A DNA stretch of 53,403 nt from Anabaena subtropica FACHB-260. Its GTDB lineage: Bacteria; Cyanobacteriota; Cyanobacteriia; Cyanobacteriales; Nostocaceae. The stretch's first letter is position 1. Every line of letters begins with the position of its first letter. Location of the stretch: the NCBI RefSeq assembly GCF_014697105.1, contig NZ_JACJRF010000038.1, positions 1 through 53,403 on the forward strand, written 5' to 3'. Positions 7,229-16,284 of this stretch are shown in pieces. Position numbers and translations under genes: made by a program. The notes under the pieces were generated by a model that had not been told where the DNA came from, made no database searches, and saw only the letters and a list, made by a program, of their open reading frames with translations.

Positions 7229-8824
7229 CTAAGCCATCTCCCTTGCTAAATATTCTGCAATCTGCTCATTAACAACTTGAAATAGCCTACGTTTTGAATC
7301 CAAGACCCGTTTTGCTTTTAAGAAATCTAGGAAGCTAGAGTGATAGATGCTATAACAGTTTTCTCCTGATATATTCTGATGCTTTAAATACTCAACCCAA
7401 TCATCTAGAACTTTTTGCACTTCAAATTCATCCTCCTTAGCAATATCTGCTATCATTTCACAAGGTATTGGCGTACCAATTTCTACCAAAATGAAGAGAA
7501 TAATCACCATTTGTTGCTGGGTTTTATCATCCATTCCCATTCTTACCCAGTGAGTTTCATAATATTCCTGAAGACCATCTGGCAACTGCTTTAAATTCAG
7601 GTCATCATATGAACCTCGTGCGATTCCTGGTAAAACATAACGCAGGTACATAAAATTATTTTCACTCTTGTTTGCGACCTGATCTATAAAATGTTCTTCG
7701 TCATGATTACGATCTTGAATCCATTTTTTCAAACCATTTTTATATTCTGGGTCATTCCTGAGACAGAAGCGGATGTATTTTTGAATATCATCACGGCTTA
7801 GTCCAATATACTGACTTGCTGTTAAATCTAACTCTTTCTGCTCAACACCCTCAGTATATAACCGCTTTTTGCTATGATCATAGCGTCGCCTCGTCAGCAA
7901 AAAATAAACTTTATCTGGTAGAGTCTTAGGTAAATATAAGATATTTTCTGCCCCTAGTTCTTGTTCTACCTCATCCAAAGCATCAACAACAATTACTAAC
8001 TGTTCACCCATAGGAATTTTGTCACTAGCTTTAACTAATAAAGCTGATAAATCATCATTTTCTGTATTTTCTAATTGGTAGCGATTAATTAGCTGTTGAT
8101 GAATGCTTTTCAGAAATAATTCTGGACGATTGCGTCCATTTTGCAAAACATTAAAATAACAAATCGCTTTATGATCATAAACATACTTAGCGGCTATAGC
8201 ACTTTTCCCCATTCCCGCATCCCCAATCACAGTAAAATAGCCCTTGGGATGCTTGAGGAAATCATTAAAAGCATCAAATACAAATCCACGTCCACAAAAC
8301 GAGCGAATTTTTTCTTGAATAAGCGGTGCAAATTCTGCCGGAATGGTTGAAACATTAATAATTTTATGATGCTCATTCTTTCTTAGTTCTTTGTCTCGTA
8401 ATACCTCAGCAGGCGTTCTAGTAAGTTTAGCTACATCAATAAAAATTCTTAAAAATTCCTCAAACTCTTGCTGAAGATTAATGTTCAAATCTCGGATTTC
8501 ATCACCCAATACATTCCAATCCAGAAAAGATTCTACTTCTTCAGGTAAAACAGAGGGATTATCTGTATTAAATTTTTTCCAAAAAGCGGCTTTGATTTCT
8601 TTTTCTCTAAAAAGTTTTAGAAGCGATTTAGGCTTCAACACCCCATACTCGACTAAAGCGTAAGCATAAACACCATCAAAATCATTGGGTGGTTGTGTTG
8701 GGTTAAACTTTAATTCTTGTAAGATTTTAATTACAAGTTCATTTCGTTGCGCTGTCTTCACGGCTTGAGGAGCCACAGCAGGAACAATTTTAGTAATTGC
8801 CGTAATTACAGAGCTAATATCCAT
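7229..8824 (-). CDS. STAND/NACHT-like NTPase with N-terminal extension
   Basis: The product (531 aa from ATG 8824) has an N-terminal helical region of about 160 residues that I do not recognise, in the position where effector or effector-associated domains sit in STAND proteins. A P-loop NTPase follows with GDAGMGKS (about 201-208 from this start), LVIVVDALDE as Walker B and YFLLTRRR. The C-terminal helical segment ends IYHSSFLDFLKAKR. The stop TAG comes just before the start of the WD40 gene, and a normal NACHT-WD40 fusion would continue there. ATG 8824 was preferred to an in-frame TTG at 8839. Neither has an obvious Shine-Dalgarno sequence. It is first in a three-gene minus-strand operon (NTPase, WD40, NTPase). 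Signalling, conflict or regulatory role inferred from family. Confidence 0.8.
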   Translation of the reverse strand: MDISSVITAITKIVPAVAPQAVKTAQRNELVIKILQELKFNPTQPPNDFDGVYAYALVEYGVLKPKSLLKLFREKEIKAAFWKKFNTDNPSVLPEEVESFLDWNVLGDEIRDLNINLQQEFEEFLRIFIDVAKLTRTPAEVLRDKELRKNEHHKIINVSTIPAEFAPLIQEKIRSFCGRGFVFDAFNDFLKHPKGYFTVIGDAGMGKSAIAAKYVYDHKAICYFNVLQNGRNRPELFLKSIHQQLINRYQLENTENDDLSALLVKASDKIPMGEQLVIVVDALDEVEQELGAENILYLPKTLPDKVYFLLTRRRYDHSKKRLYTEGVEQKELDLTASQYIGLSRDDIQKYIRFCLRNDPEYKNGLKKWIQDRNHDEEHFIDQVANKSENNFMYLRYVLPGIARGSYDDLNLKQLPDGLQEYYETHWVRMGMDDKTQQQMVIILFILVEIGTPIPCEMIADIAKEDEFEVQKVLDDWVEYLKHQNISGENCYSIYHSSFLDFLKAKRVLDSKRRLFQVVNEQIAEYLAREMA

Positions 8825-8946
8825 CTGAGCTAGAAGCAAGCATAATTTTACACATTCAAACTTATACTAGCGACAGATGACCAAATTTAGCACAGACGCG
8901 GAGATATGATAGCGATCGCCTACGACCGATGGTCGGTAATCGCTAA

Positions 8947-9168
8947 TTATGAGGCTATTTGGTAAATAGCTGGTCGATACCTTGGTTCAGGGATTGGTTT
9001 ACCCTCTATTTTTGCAGCTTCCAACCATGCTGCTTTTGCTCTTAATACCTCATGAAGTGCTTCTTCTTCGGTTGCACCAATTGCTGAACAATATTTCAAA
9101 TCGGGAATATCAGCAATATAGCCATTATCTTCTTCACTGTAAAAGATATTAATGTGATAGTGTTTCAT
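8947..9168 (-). CDS. hicB: HicB-like antitoxin (short form)
   Basis: This 73-residue protein has the HicB fold signature: an N-terminal YHINIFYSEEDNGYIADIPDL strand-turn-strand and the ATEEEALHEVLRAKAAWLEAA helix. HicB proteins neutralise HicA and usually carry a C-terminal DNA-binding domain. This one stops at about residue 73, so it is a short form without an obvious ribbon-helix-helix or HTH part. It overlaps hicA by four bases (ATGA), which implies translational coupling. The toxin-first order is the usual hicAB arrangement. Confidence 0.85.
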   Translation of the reverse strand: MKHYHINIFYSEEDNGYIADIPDLKYCSAIGATEEEALHEVLRAKAAWLEAAKIEGKPIPEPRYRPAIYQIAS

Positions 9169-9422
9169 TCCTCATCCTCTAAAGTGAGTGCATATTCTTC
9201 AATCAAAACCAAGAATTGACGTACTTGATAGGGAATCGCTTCACCCTTACGGTTTTGCAGATTAAGAAGGCCAGGAATATCTGGGTGAGTAAAAATGTGA
9301 TGACTACCATTAACCCTTGATAGAGAAAATCCAAATGCTTCAACCAGACTAACTAATTCATTAAATTGAATATTTTTGGAGCCAGAAAGGATTTTCTCGA
9401 ACAGCTTACGCTTTTTTGCCAT
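9165..9422 (-). CDS. hicA: HicA-like toxin (mRNA interferase)
   Basis: The 85-residue protein has the double-stranded-RNA-binding-like HicA fold with the key histidine in GSHHIF (about residue 41). The LVEAFGF helix precedes it and a basic RKGEAIPYQVRQFL segment follows. HicA cleaves mRNA when free of HicB. The gene lies just after the STAND cluster and immediately upstream of hicB, with a HIP1-rich stretch (two GCGATCGC sites) between it and cinA. Toxin-antitoxin identity is firm from the pair. Whether it is active was not tested. Confidence 0.86.
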   Translation of the reverse strand: MAKKRKLFEKILSGSKNIQFNELVSLVEAFGFSLSRVNGSHHIFTHPDIPGLLNLQNRKGEAIPYQVRQFLVLIEEYALTLEDEE

Positions 9423-9488
9423 GTTTATATCCTAAATTATGACAAAATCAGAAGAGCGATCGCTTATTAGGTGCGATCGCCTCCTCAT

Positions 9489-10739
9489 TTATCGTGTCAA
9501 CAAGCGCCGCCTTAGCAAATCCAGCGCCGTACACGCACTTAAATGACGAATGAAAGAGCGATCACGCATTGTGCCAAAATTATATTTGAAGCTTGTCACC
9601 TCATCTCCTGGCCCGGCTAACCCGATGTAAACCAGACCCACAGGCTTAGTCTCCGTCCCCCCATTTGGGCCAGCAATCCCCGTAATACTCAATCCCCAAG
9701 TTGTTGATAGGCTGGTTTTTACACCTATAGCCATTTGTTCGGCTACAGTATCGCTGACTGCGCCCAATTTTTCTAAATCTTCTGGGTTCACTCCCAACAA
9801 CCCCACCTTCACCGAGTTGTCGTAAGAAATTACCCCTCCCCAAAAGTAATCAGAACTGCCGGAAATTTCCGTCAACATCTGCCCCAATAACCCACCAGTA
9901 CAAGATTCTGCTACCGATAGGGTTTCACTTGATGCACGCAACAACTCACCGACGACAGAAGCCAAGGTATCATTATTAACACCATAAAAATCTAAGCCAG
10001 CAATGTCTTTAATTTGCTTCTCCACAGGTGCAATCAAAGCTGCTGCTGCTGCTTCTGAAGGTGATTTTGCCGAAACACGTAGCCTTACTTCTCCCTTTCC
10101 AGCATAGGGTGCTACCGTAGGATTAGGTAAGTTTAAATAAGCTGTCACCTTTTCGGCTAATGCAGATTCCCCAATCCCCCAAAACTTGAGACTGCGACTA
10201 TAAATAATCTCTTGACCCCAGCCTTGACTTTTGAGAAATGGTACTGCTGTTTCCTCCCACATCCGGTGCATTTCACTAGGCACACCAGGAAAGGTAAAAA
10301 TTGTCATATCAGGACGGGGTTGCCAGATGATACCAGGGGCTGTTCCAGTAGGATTAGGTAAGATGTCTGCACCTTGAGGAATCAAAGCTTGTTTGCGGTT
10401 GCTTGGTGTCATCACCCGACCGCGTTGAGCAAATTTTTGCGTAATATCTTCGATAATTTCTGGACTTTCTACCAACGGTGAGCCAAAAAAATCAGCGATG
10501 GTTTCACAAGTGAGGTCGTCTGGTGTGGGGCCTAAACCACCAGTAAAAATCAAAATTTTGGCTCTAGAAATAGCAATTTCTATAACTTTCTTAATGCGGT
10601 CTGGGTTATCCCCAACCACTGTTTGATGGTAATGGGGGATACCTAATTGGGCTAGTTGTTGTGCTAGATATTGAGCATTCCCGTTGAGAATATCGCCTAA
10701 AAGCAGTTCAGTACCAACACAAATAATTTCTGCACTCAT
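9489..10739 (-). CDS. cinA: CinA family protein (competence/damage-inducible; NMN deamidase)
   Basis: The product is 416 aa, the normal size for two-domain CinA. The N-terminal molybdopterin-binding-like (COG1058) domain shows ICVGTELLLGDILNGN and FTGGLGPTPDDLT. The C-terminal PncC-type amidohydrolase domain shows LSVAESCTGGLLG and GISGIAGPNGGTETKPVG-like motifs. The C-terminal activity converts nicotinamide mononucleotide to nicotinate mononucleotide in pyridine nucleotide recycling, and the N-terminal domain has ADP-ribose pyrophosphatase activity in some bacteria. Monocistronic or upstream of nothing obvious on this strand. The ATG at 10739 starts directly on the conserved SAEIICVG. Confidence 0.95.
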   Translation of the reverse strand: MSAEIICVGTELLLGDILNGNAQYLAQQLAQLGIPHYHQTVVGDNPDRIKKVIEIAISRAKILIFTGGLGPTPDDLTCETIADFFGSPLVESPEIIEDITQKFAQRGRVMTPSNRKQALIPQGADILPNPTGTAPGIIWQPRPDMTIFTFPGVPSEMHRMWEETAVPFLKSQGWGQEIIYSRSLKFWGIGESALAEKVTAYLNLPNPTVAPYAGKGEVRLRVSAKSPSEAAAAALIAPVEKQIKDIAGLDFYGVNNDTLASVVGELLRASSETLSVAESCTGGLLGQMLTEISGSSDYFWGGVISYDNSVKVGLLGVNPEDLEKLGAVSDTVAEQMAIGVKTSLSTTWGLSITGIAGPNGGTETKPVGLVYIGLAGPGDEVTSFKYNFGTMRDRSFIRHLSACTALDLLRRRLLTR

Positions 10740-10827
10740 GTAATTAAGTAAAAAGGCAAAAGACGCTAGCTAATACTACTGTATTGCTTTAGTCAAGAGT
10801 GCTGAGTCTTGAGTATTGCATCACTTT

Positions 10828-11874
10828 TTACTTTTGCTGAGACACCCTCCAAGCTCGCCAGATCACGTAACTTAATAAAGAAGTTGACCCACCAGCGTAA
10901 GCAATACTGCTAGGTACACCAGCCACAACTAACGCTAAACTTCCCACCCACAGAGTTAAGGAATAAATAAATAACACCGTCCAGCGATGAGATAAACCAG
11001 CCTGTAGTAATCGGTGATGGAGATGGCGTTTATCTGCAACCCAAGGCAATTTACCACGGCGGATTCGGGAAAGAATCACGGCGGACATATCAACAATAGG
11101 AACTGCCAAAATTAAATAAGGCAAGATAACAGCAGTAAAAGCTGGGATTTTTACCAACCCAATCACACCCACCGCCGCCAAAGTGAAGCCCATAAAATAG
11201 GAACCGCCATCACCCATAAAAATTTGTGCGGGGTTGAAATTGTAGCGGAGAAATCCCAAGGCTGCACCAGCTAAGGCGGCTGCAATTAACGCTGCTGCTG
11301 GTTGGTGCATAAACAAGGACACAAGCAGCATTACCACAGCCGCAATTCCCGAAACCCCAGCCGCTAAACCATCTAAACCATCAATCCAGTTGATGGCATT
11401 TACCATCCCCACCAACCATATAACTGTGATGGGCAAACTCAGCCAGTTGAGGTCAACTATTCCCATCATTGGGATACTAATAAAATCTATGCTGACTCCT
11501 GCTTTCCATGCACCAGCAGCAACAATAACTTGGATGAGCAAGCGTCCCAAGGGAGATAGGCTTAATAAATCATCTGCTAAACCGATGAGAAAAAAGCCCA
11601 AACCACCTAAAGTAACACCCCAAATTTGCCATTCTTTTTCCGGAGACAGGTTATCAAATCCACCCAACCACCAAACGACCAGTAGGGAGATTATCGTACC
11701 CGCGAAGATAGAAACTCCTCCCAGGCGAACCATTGGACGGTCATGGATTTTTCGACCACCAGGGCGGTCTACACGTCCACTTTTTATACCAATGTTTTTA
11801 ATATCAGGCGTAGTCCAGAGAACGACTACTGCCGACACAAGAAAGGCAATCAGATGATAAATCTGAGCAGGCAT
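10828..11874 (-). CDS. WecA/TagO-like undecaprenyl-phosphate glycosyl-1-phosphate transferase
   Basis: This 348-residue polytopic membrane protein of the MraY/WecA (GT4-like) family has about ten hydrophobic helices. The family's cytoplasmic motifs are all present: GGVSIFAG, LADDLLSLSPLG, NAINWIDGLDGLAAG, GDGGSYFMGF and HLHHRLLQAG. These enzymes transfer a sugar-1-phosphate (typically GlcNAc-1-P) from UDP-sugar to undecaprenyl phosphate, starting O-antigen, teichoic acid or exopolysaccharide synthesis. The HxHHR motif points to the WecA/TagO branch rather than MraY. The sugar specificity cannot be read from the sequence. It lies between cinA and glyA on the same strand with gaps of about 90 and 170 bases, so operon membership is uncertain. 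Confidence 0.9.
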   Translation of the reverse strand: MPAQIYHLIAFLVSAVVVLWTTPDIKNIGIKSGRVDRPGGRKIHDRPMVRLGGVSIFAGTIISLLVVWWLGGFDNLSPEKEWQIWGVTLGGLGFFLIGLADDLLSLSPLGRLLIQVIVAAGAWKAGVSIDFISIPMMGIVDLNWLSLPITVIWLVGMVNAINWIDGLDGLAAGVSGIAAVVMLLVSLFMHQPAAALIAAALAGAALGFLRYNFNPAQIFMGDGGSYFMGFTLAAVGVIGLVKIPAFTAVILPYLILAVPIVDMSAVILSRIRRGKLPWVADKRHLHHRLLQAGLSHRWTVLFIYSLTLWVGSLALVVAGVPSSIAYAGGSTSLLSYVIWRAWRVSQQK

Positions 11875-11974
11875 CTGTATTTTTAATGAGTAGTTTATGA
11901 AACAAGAATGTGCGGAGGGCAGTTTCCTACTTATTTTTACTATATTTTCAGACCCTGATCAGTGAGGAATTTAG

Positions 11975-12050
11975 GAGTGGGGATTGGGAGGGAGTGGGGC
12001 AAGAATTTTTATCCTCCTCATCTCCCTCATCTCCCTCATTCCTATTCCTA
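11975..12050. repeat. G-rich/C-rich intergenic repeat 3' of glyA
   Basis: The segment carries GGGAGGGAGTGGGGCAAG, then AATTTTTATCCTCCTCATC, then tandem TCATCTCCC units. The same AATTTTTATCCTCC core with flanking G-runs and C-runs recurs at about 19036-19095, also just after the 3' end of a minus-strand gene (argG). Confidence 0.5.
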
Positions 12051-13331
12051 CACTAGGGCTGGTAAAGGAATTTCCAAGTGTGGATATAAGGGGAAGCGAT
12101 CGCACAATGCGGCTACCCGTTGTTTACAATCTTGAGCTACTGTGTCTGAGTCTGGGTTAAGCAGGCGATCGGCAATAATATTACCGATTTCGGTAAATTC
12201 TGCGACTCCCATGCCTCTTGTGGTCATGGCTGGTGAACCCAAGCGCAAACCACTAGTAACAAATGGTGATTGGGGATCGAAGGGAACTGTATTTTTGTTA
12301 GCAGTAATATTTACTCCACTAACCAATTGATCTGCTCGTTTACCTGTCATATCTACAGACCGTAAATCTACGAGCATTAAATGGTTGTCAGTGCCGTCTG
12401 ATACTAGCTTTAACCCACGGTTTTGTAGTTGAGATGCCAAAGCACGGGCGTTCTCAATTACTTGGGCTGAGTAATCTTGAAATTCTGGTTTTAAGGCTTC
12501 ACCAAAAGCAACTGCTTTCCCAGCAATGACGTGTTCTAAAGGCCCGCCTTGGGTTCCAGGGAAAACGGATTTATCTAGTTTTTTACCGAGTTCTGCGTCA
12601 CGGGTCAAAATTAAACCACCTCTGGGGCCACGGAGTGTTTTATGGGTGGTGGTTGTGACTACATCACAATATGGTATGGGGTTGGGGTGCAGTCCAGTTG
12701 CGACTAAACCGGCGATGTGGGCAATATCCGCCAGCAAGTAAGCGCCAACTTCATCAGCGATACTGCGGAATTTTTCAAAGTCAATAATCCGGGGATAGGC
12801 AGAATAACCACAAATTAAGAGCTTAGGACGCTCCCTTAGCGCCAGCTCCCGAATTTGGTCGTAGTCTAATTGTTCTGTTTGTTGGCTGACACCGTAATGG
12901 CTGACTTGGAACCATTTGCCGGAAACATTTACAGGGGAACCGTGAGTGAGGTGTCCACCATGAGACAAATCCATCCCCATGATTTTATCTCCTGGTTCGA
13001 GTAAAGTCAGGAAGACAGCAAAATTAGCTTGTGCGCCGGAATGGGGTTGAACGTTGGCATGAGCCGCACCAAATAGCTCCTTAGCGCGGTCAATGGCTAT
13101 CTGCTCAATTTTATCGACGAATTCACAACCACCGTAGTAGCGCTTCCCAGGCAAACCCTCAGCGTATTTATTTGTCAGTACCGAACCCTGAGCCGCTAAG
13201 ACAGCAGCCGAGGTAAAGTTTTCACTGGCGATTAACTCCAAGTGGTCGCGTTGACGTTGGAGTTCTTGATTAATTAATCCAGCGATCGCTGGATCAGAAT
13301 TAGTGAGAAAATCGGAATTTGTTCTAGTCAC
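12048..13331 (-). CDS. glyA: Serine hydroxymethyltransferase
   Basis: The 427-residue PLP enzyme interconverts serine and glycine with tetrahydrofolate. Visible motifs include LIASENFTS, the [12 protein letters not shown] loop, the [11 protein letters not shown] segment and the PLP lysine in [15 protein letters not shown] placed the start at the GTG at 13331, giving VTRTNSDFL as the usual cyanobacterial N-terminus. The frame extends ten codons further to a TTG at 13361, but no ATG is available. A HIP1-containing stretch is embedded near the N-terminal end. The gene appears monocistronic, with a long gene-free region upstream. Identity is certain. The start is the main uncertainty. Confidence 0.96.
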   Translation of the reverse strand: MTRTNSDFLTNSDPAIAGLINQELQRQRDHLELIASENFTSAAVLAAQGSVLTNKYAEGLPGKRYYGGCEFVDKIEQIAIDRAKELFGAAHANVQPHSGAQANFAVFLTLLEPGDKIMGMDLSHGGHLTHGSPVNVSGKWFQVSHYGVSQQTEQLDYDQIRELALRERPKLLICGYSAYPRIIDFEKFRSIADEVGAYLLADIAHIAGLVATGLHPNPIPYCDVVTTTTHKTLRGPRGGLILTRDAELGKKLDKSVFPGTQGGPLEHVIAGKAVAFGEALKPEFQDYSAQVIENARALASQLQNRGLKLVSDGTDNHLMLVDLRSVDMTGKRADQLVSGVNITANKNTVPFDPQSPFVTSGLRLGSPAMTTRGMGVAEFTEIGNIIADRLLNPDSDTVAQDCKQRVAALCDRFPLYPHLEIPLPALV

Positions 13332-14030
13332 TTCAACTATACCTAATGGAATTTCGTACAACAGTTGATTTTGTTTGAGCGCAGCATTTACAGCAGAGGA
13401 CAGAAAACAGGGAACAGAAAACAGGCTTTCCAGCCTTTTATTGTCACAGTTTTATGATTAGTTTATGTCCTAATCTATCTGGCAACTGCCATAACCAAAA
13501 AGTCACCAATCAAGAGTTCACTGTATTTTGGCTACCGTACATCTACGATGAATCGCATTTGTACTATTGACTTTTATGTATGCTGATTTATTTATTATTA
13601 GCTCCCAGGTTGGTTAATGGACTAAACATCATTGACCTCTTTGGGGAAATATGAACTATATATATTCTCCGTCAATCAATAGAGCATGAGGACGAATAAA
13701 ATCCCTGGCTTTACTCAACTTCACTGTCAAAAGGAATAATAATTTATGTATGAGTCTTGACCCAAAGAGTTAATCTCTGAGATATACAACATACAATAAA
13801 TTTAGGTTCACTTGGTAATTTTTTTGTTAATAAACCCATTTTCACCAACGTGAGTAGTGAGTGCTGTGATTGTAGCCGGGCATTACCCAGTGCTGAGTTA
13901 AAAGACCGCCCAGTAACTTGCTCGACAAGAAGTGAGGCTTGTACCAACTACATTAGTCTTGAGTAAGGGTAAATTCACTCACAACTTAGCACTCATCTTG
14001 GTCAATTTGAGGAGTTACAGGAGGGATGAG
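13332..14030. other. Gene-poor intergenic region upstream of glyA
   Basis: About 700 bases without a convincing gene. It contains an ACAGAAAACAGGGAACAGAAAACAGG direct repeat at about 13400-13425, AT-rich sequence, and a 67-codon frame on the minus strand that I reject. No tRNA-like cloverleaf was seen. The promoters of glyA (leftward) and of the small gene at 14031 (rightward) must lie here. Confidence 0.5.
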
Positions 14031-14228
14031 ATGTTAGTCATTTTAATGGACGATCAAATCCTCGACCCTGAGAGAGTCTGCCAATCTTGTTTACTCGCTA
14101 ACGGCAGTGGTCAACCCCGATGGCGTGGTGGTAAACTCATCTGCGGTCAAGCTATTCGTCAACTTGCCCAACAACAGCCAGAACAGTACGAATGTCTTAT
14201 GGGCTTTCGTGTCGCCCATATAGAATAA
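14031..14228 (+). CDS. 65-aa conserved small protein with CxxC
   Basis: I place the start at ATG 14031, which has a strong GGAGGG about 8 bases upstream. The frame opens earlier, but the upstream part looks non-coding. The product begins MLVILMDDQILDPERVCQSC and contains CQSCLLANGSGQPRW, a GGKLICGQAIRQL segment and ends CLMGFRVAHIE. The cysteines at CxxC plus two further single cysteines could bind a metal. From memory, short proteins of this form are common in filamentous cyanobacteria, but I cannot name a function. It is followed 80 bases later by the Tic20-like gene on the same strand. Confidence 0.65.
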   Translation: MLVILMDDQILDPERVCQSCLLANGSGQPRWRGGKLICGQAIRQLAQQQPEQYECLMGFRVAHIE

Positions 14229-14310
14229 TCATAACTTGGAAGTAATGCTGAGTAACTGCGTTATCCTAAGCTCAAGTAGCTCATGAAATTTAGCCACAGG
14301 AGAACGCACA

Positions 14311-14790
14311 ATGACATGGCGCGGGTCTACAACAATTAAAGATAGAATTTTTGCCTGTTTGCCTTACTTATTACCTGTAGTTGACAGTCTGGTTTTTGGA
14401 AGTTTTTTATTAAGACAGTTTCCAGTCTTACAATTACTACTGTTACCGTTGCAACCAGTGTTGATAGTCTATGGTAGTTTAGGTCAGCTGGGTCAACTTA
14501 TCGTTTTCTTTGCCTTATTTATGTTTGTGGTGAGAAACGAAAAAATTAATCACTTTATCCGTTTCAACACCATGCAGGCAATTCTGTTAGATATTGTGAT
14601 ATTTCTGTGTTCTATATTAGTGCGAATTTTAACTCAAGTTCCCGGTACGGGCTTTGCAGTCGAAACGATCGCAAATACAATTTTTATCGGCATCATCGCT
14701 GCTGTTGTCTATTCTGTGGCTCAGTCTTTACTAGGACGTTACGCAGAAATTCCCGCAATTTCCGATGCAGTTCATATGCAAGTGCGATAA
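14311..14790 (+). CDS. Tic20/Ycf60-like membrane protein
   Basis: The 159-residue protein has four hydrophobic helices (about 15-35, 50-70, 88-110, 122-145). It carries the Tic20-family features RIFACLPYLLPVVDSLVFG and NEKINHFIRFNTMQAILLDI. Plant Tic20 is a core inner-envelope protein import component. The cyanobacterial homologue is a plasma- or thylakoid-membrane protein of uncertain role. An AGGAG lies 10 bases before the ATG. No neighbouring gene suggests a pathway. Confidence 0.85.
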   Translation: MTWRGSTTIKDRIFACLPYLLPVVDSLVFGSFLLRQFPVLQLLLLPLQPVLIVYGSLGQLGQLIVFFALFMFVVRNEKINHFIRFNTMQAILLDIVIFLCSILVRILTQVPGTGFAVETIANTIFIGIIAAVVYSVAQSLLGRYAEIPAISDAVHMQVR

Positions 14791-14808
14791 CTTGTGCAGA
14801 TAAATAGC

Positions 14809-15582
14809 TTAACGGGTTGCTACGGTGTTTTCTAGGCGACCAATGCCTTCAATTTCAATACGCACGCGATCGCCTTGACGCAAGGCCCCTACACCTTCTG
14901 GTGTACCGGTTAAAACTAAATCGCCGGGTAGCAACGTCATTATTTGACTGATATATGACACCAAAAAATCGGGTGCAAATACCATCTGATCAATCCCCGC
15001 CGATTGTACAGGATTAGTATCATCATTGATGAAAGTTTGCAATCTTGCCCCTGGACTCAATTCTCGGACAATCCAAGGACCTAAAGGACAGAAAGTATCA
15101 AATCCTTTAGCTCTAGTCCATTGCCCGTCTTTTCGCTGTAAATCCCGTGCTGTGACATCATTGGCGATCGTATATCCCCAAATTTTAGTTTGGGCTTCCT
15201 CTGGTGTACAGTTACAGGCGCGATCGCCTATTACTAAAGCTAATTCACCCTCATAATCCACTCGTTGCGACTGGAGAGGATATTTAATTTCTGTCTCCGA
15301 GGCAATAATCGATGTTGGTGGTTTGAGAAAAATTAATGGTTCACTCGGAACTGGTGTTCCCATTTCGGCTGCATGATCTGCATAATTTTTCCCGACAGCG
15401 ACAATTTTAGAAGGAGCGCAGGGAGCCAGAATTTGGTAATGCTCTGGTTCTAAAATTAAATCTGTGGGTTGTCCGTGCAACCACGGTGGAGCATCTAAAA
15501 CCTGCACATTGAAAGATAGTTGTAGTAACCCATAGTAAATCTTGCCTTCTTGATTTTGAACTCGCACATAGCGCTGCGCCAT
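14809..15582 (-). CDS. Fumarylacetoacetate hydrolase family protein
   Basis: The 257-residue protein has the FAH C-terminal fold: KIVAVGKNYADHAAEMG near 60, EPLIFLKPPTS, the metal-binding DYEGELALVIG and a GYTIANDVTARDLQ segment, and the LLPGDLVLTGTPEGVG signature. Family members include acylpyruvases, oxaloacetate decarboxylases and 2-hydroxyhepta-dienedioate isomerases, so the substrate cannot be assigned. Its length is typical of the single-domain bacterial group. It converges with the Tic20-like gene (18-base gap) and is divergent from rpsF. Confidence 0.88.
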   Translation of the reverse strand: MAQRYVRVQNQEGKIYYGLLQLSFNVQVLDAPPWLHGQPTDLILEPEHYQILAPCAPSKIVAVGKNYADHAAEMGTPVPSEPLIFLKPPTSIIASETEIKYPLQSQRVDYEGELALVIGDRACNCTPEEAQTKIWGYTIANDVTARDLQRKDGQWTRAKGFDTFCPLGPWIVRELSPGARLQTFINDDTNPVQSAGIDQMVFAPDFLVSYISQIMTLLPGDLVLTGTPEGVGALRQGDRVRIEIEGIGRLENTVATR

Positions 15583-15755
15583 AACTTTGATGAATATCCT
15601 TGATATTTCGGCAGATTAAGCTGATGATTCAAATTGAAAACTGGTAAGATTATAGTTCCTTGTTGCTCAGATGTTGATTGATGCAAGTAGTTATTATCAA
15701 ACTATTGTATAAATCAATATCAGCAGCCAGTTTGTCCAAAAGGAGACTTATAACA

Positions 15756-16082
15756 ATGTCCACAATTTACGAAACCTTATACATCCTACGTCCTGACTTG
15801 ACAGATGAACAGGTAGAGCTAGCGATCGCCAAATATCAAAACCTGCTGCAAGAACAAGGCGCTACTGACCTGGAAGTTCAAAATCGCGGTAAGCGTCGTC
15901 TAGCTTATGAAATCAAAAAGCAGCGCGATGGTGTCTACATCCAATTTAACTACAATGCACCAGGAAAAGCGATCGCTATATTAGAACGTGCCATGCGGTT
16001 GAGCGAAGAAGTAATTCGCTACATGACAATTAAGCAAGAAGTAACAAAAGAAAAAGAAGACAAAGAAGCCGTTACCGCTTAA
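15756..16082 (+). CDS. rpsF: 30S ribosomal protein S6
   Basis: The 108-residue protein starts at ATG 15756, which has AAGGAGA about 10 bases upstream. The frame is open for 26 further codons upstream, but these lack S6 similarity. Conserved S6 features are [17 protein letters not shown], the [17 protein letters not shown] loop and the IRYMTIK strand. S6 binds bS18 and 16S rRNA in the platform of the small subunit. As in many cyanobacteria, rpsF stands alone here without rpsR or ssb next to it. The acidic/basic tail ([11 protein letters not shown]) is short. Confidence 0.96.
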   Translation: MSTIYETLYILRPDLTDEQVELAIAKYQNLLQEQGATDLEVQNRGKRRLAYEIKKQRDGVYIQFNYNAPGKAIAILERAMRLSEEVIRYMTIKQEVTKEKEDKEAVTA

Positions 16083-16100
16083 TATAGTCTCTGAGTAACT

Positions 16101-16140
16101 CATACTGAGTACTGAGTTTTTTAGCTCAAAACTCAGTATG
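16101..16140 (+). terminator. Nested hairpin downstream of rpsF
   Basis: Two mutually exclusive perfect 10-bp stems are possible: CATACTGAGT (16101-16110) with ACTCAGTATG (16131-16140), or ACTGAGTTTT (16111-16120) with AAAACTCAGT (16128-16137). It is built from TACTGAG heptamers. There is no long T-tract directly after, so termination is likely but not certain. Confidence 0.5.
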
Positions 16141-16284
16141 GGTACAAGTCAGACTAAAAAATTTTACCTTTTGGCTTTTTTTTGATTTAGTTGGGAATGC
16201 TAGATTAACAAGTACTTGCCAAAAGCAGTACTATTGCAGTTAGACATAAGGTTCGACATTCGTCAATGGGAACTGTAAGCCACC

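Noticed and set aside
13744-13947. 67-codon minus-strand frame upstream of glyA
   Set aside because: No recognisable motif or good ribosome-binding site, and composition like surrounding intergenic DNA.
13932-14030. N-terminal extension of the small CxxC gene
   Set aside because: The strong ribosome-binding site lies directly before ATG 14031, and the upstream codons look non-coding.
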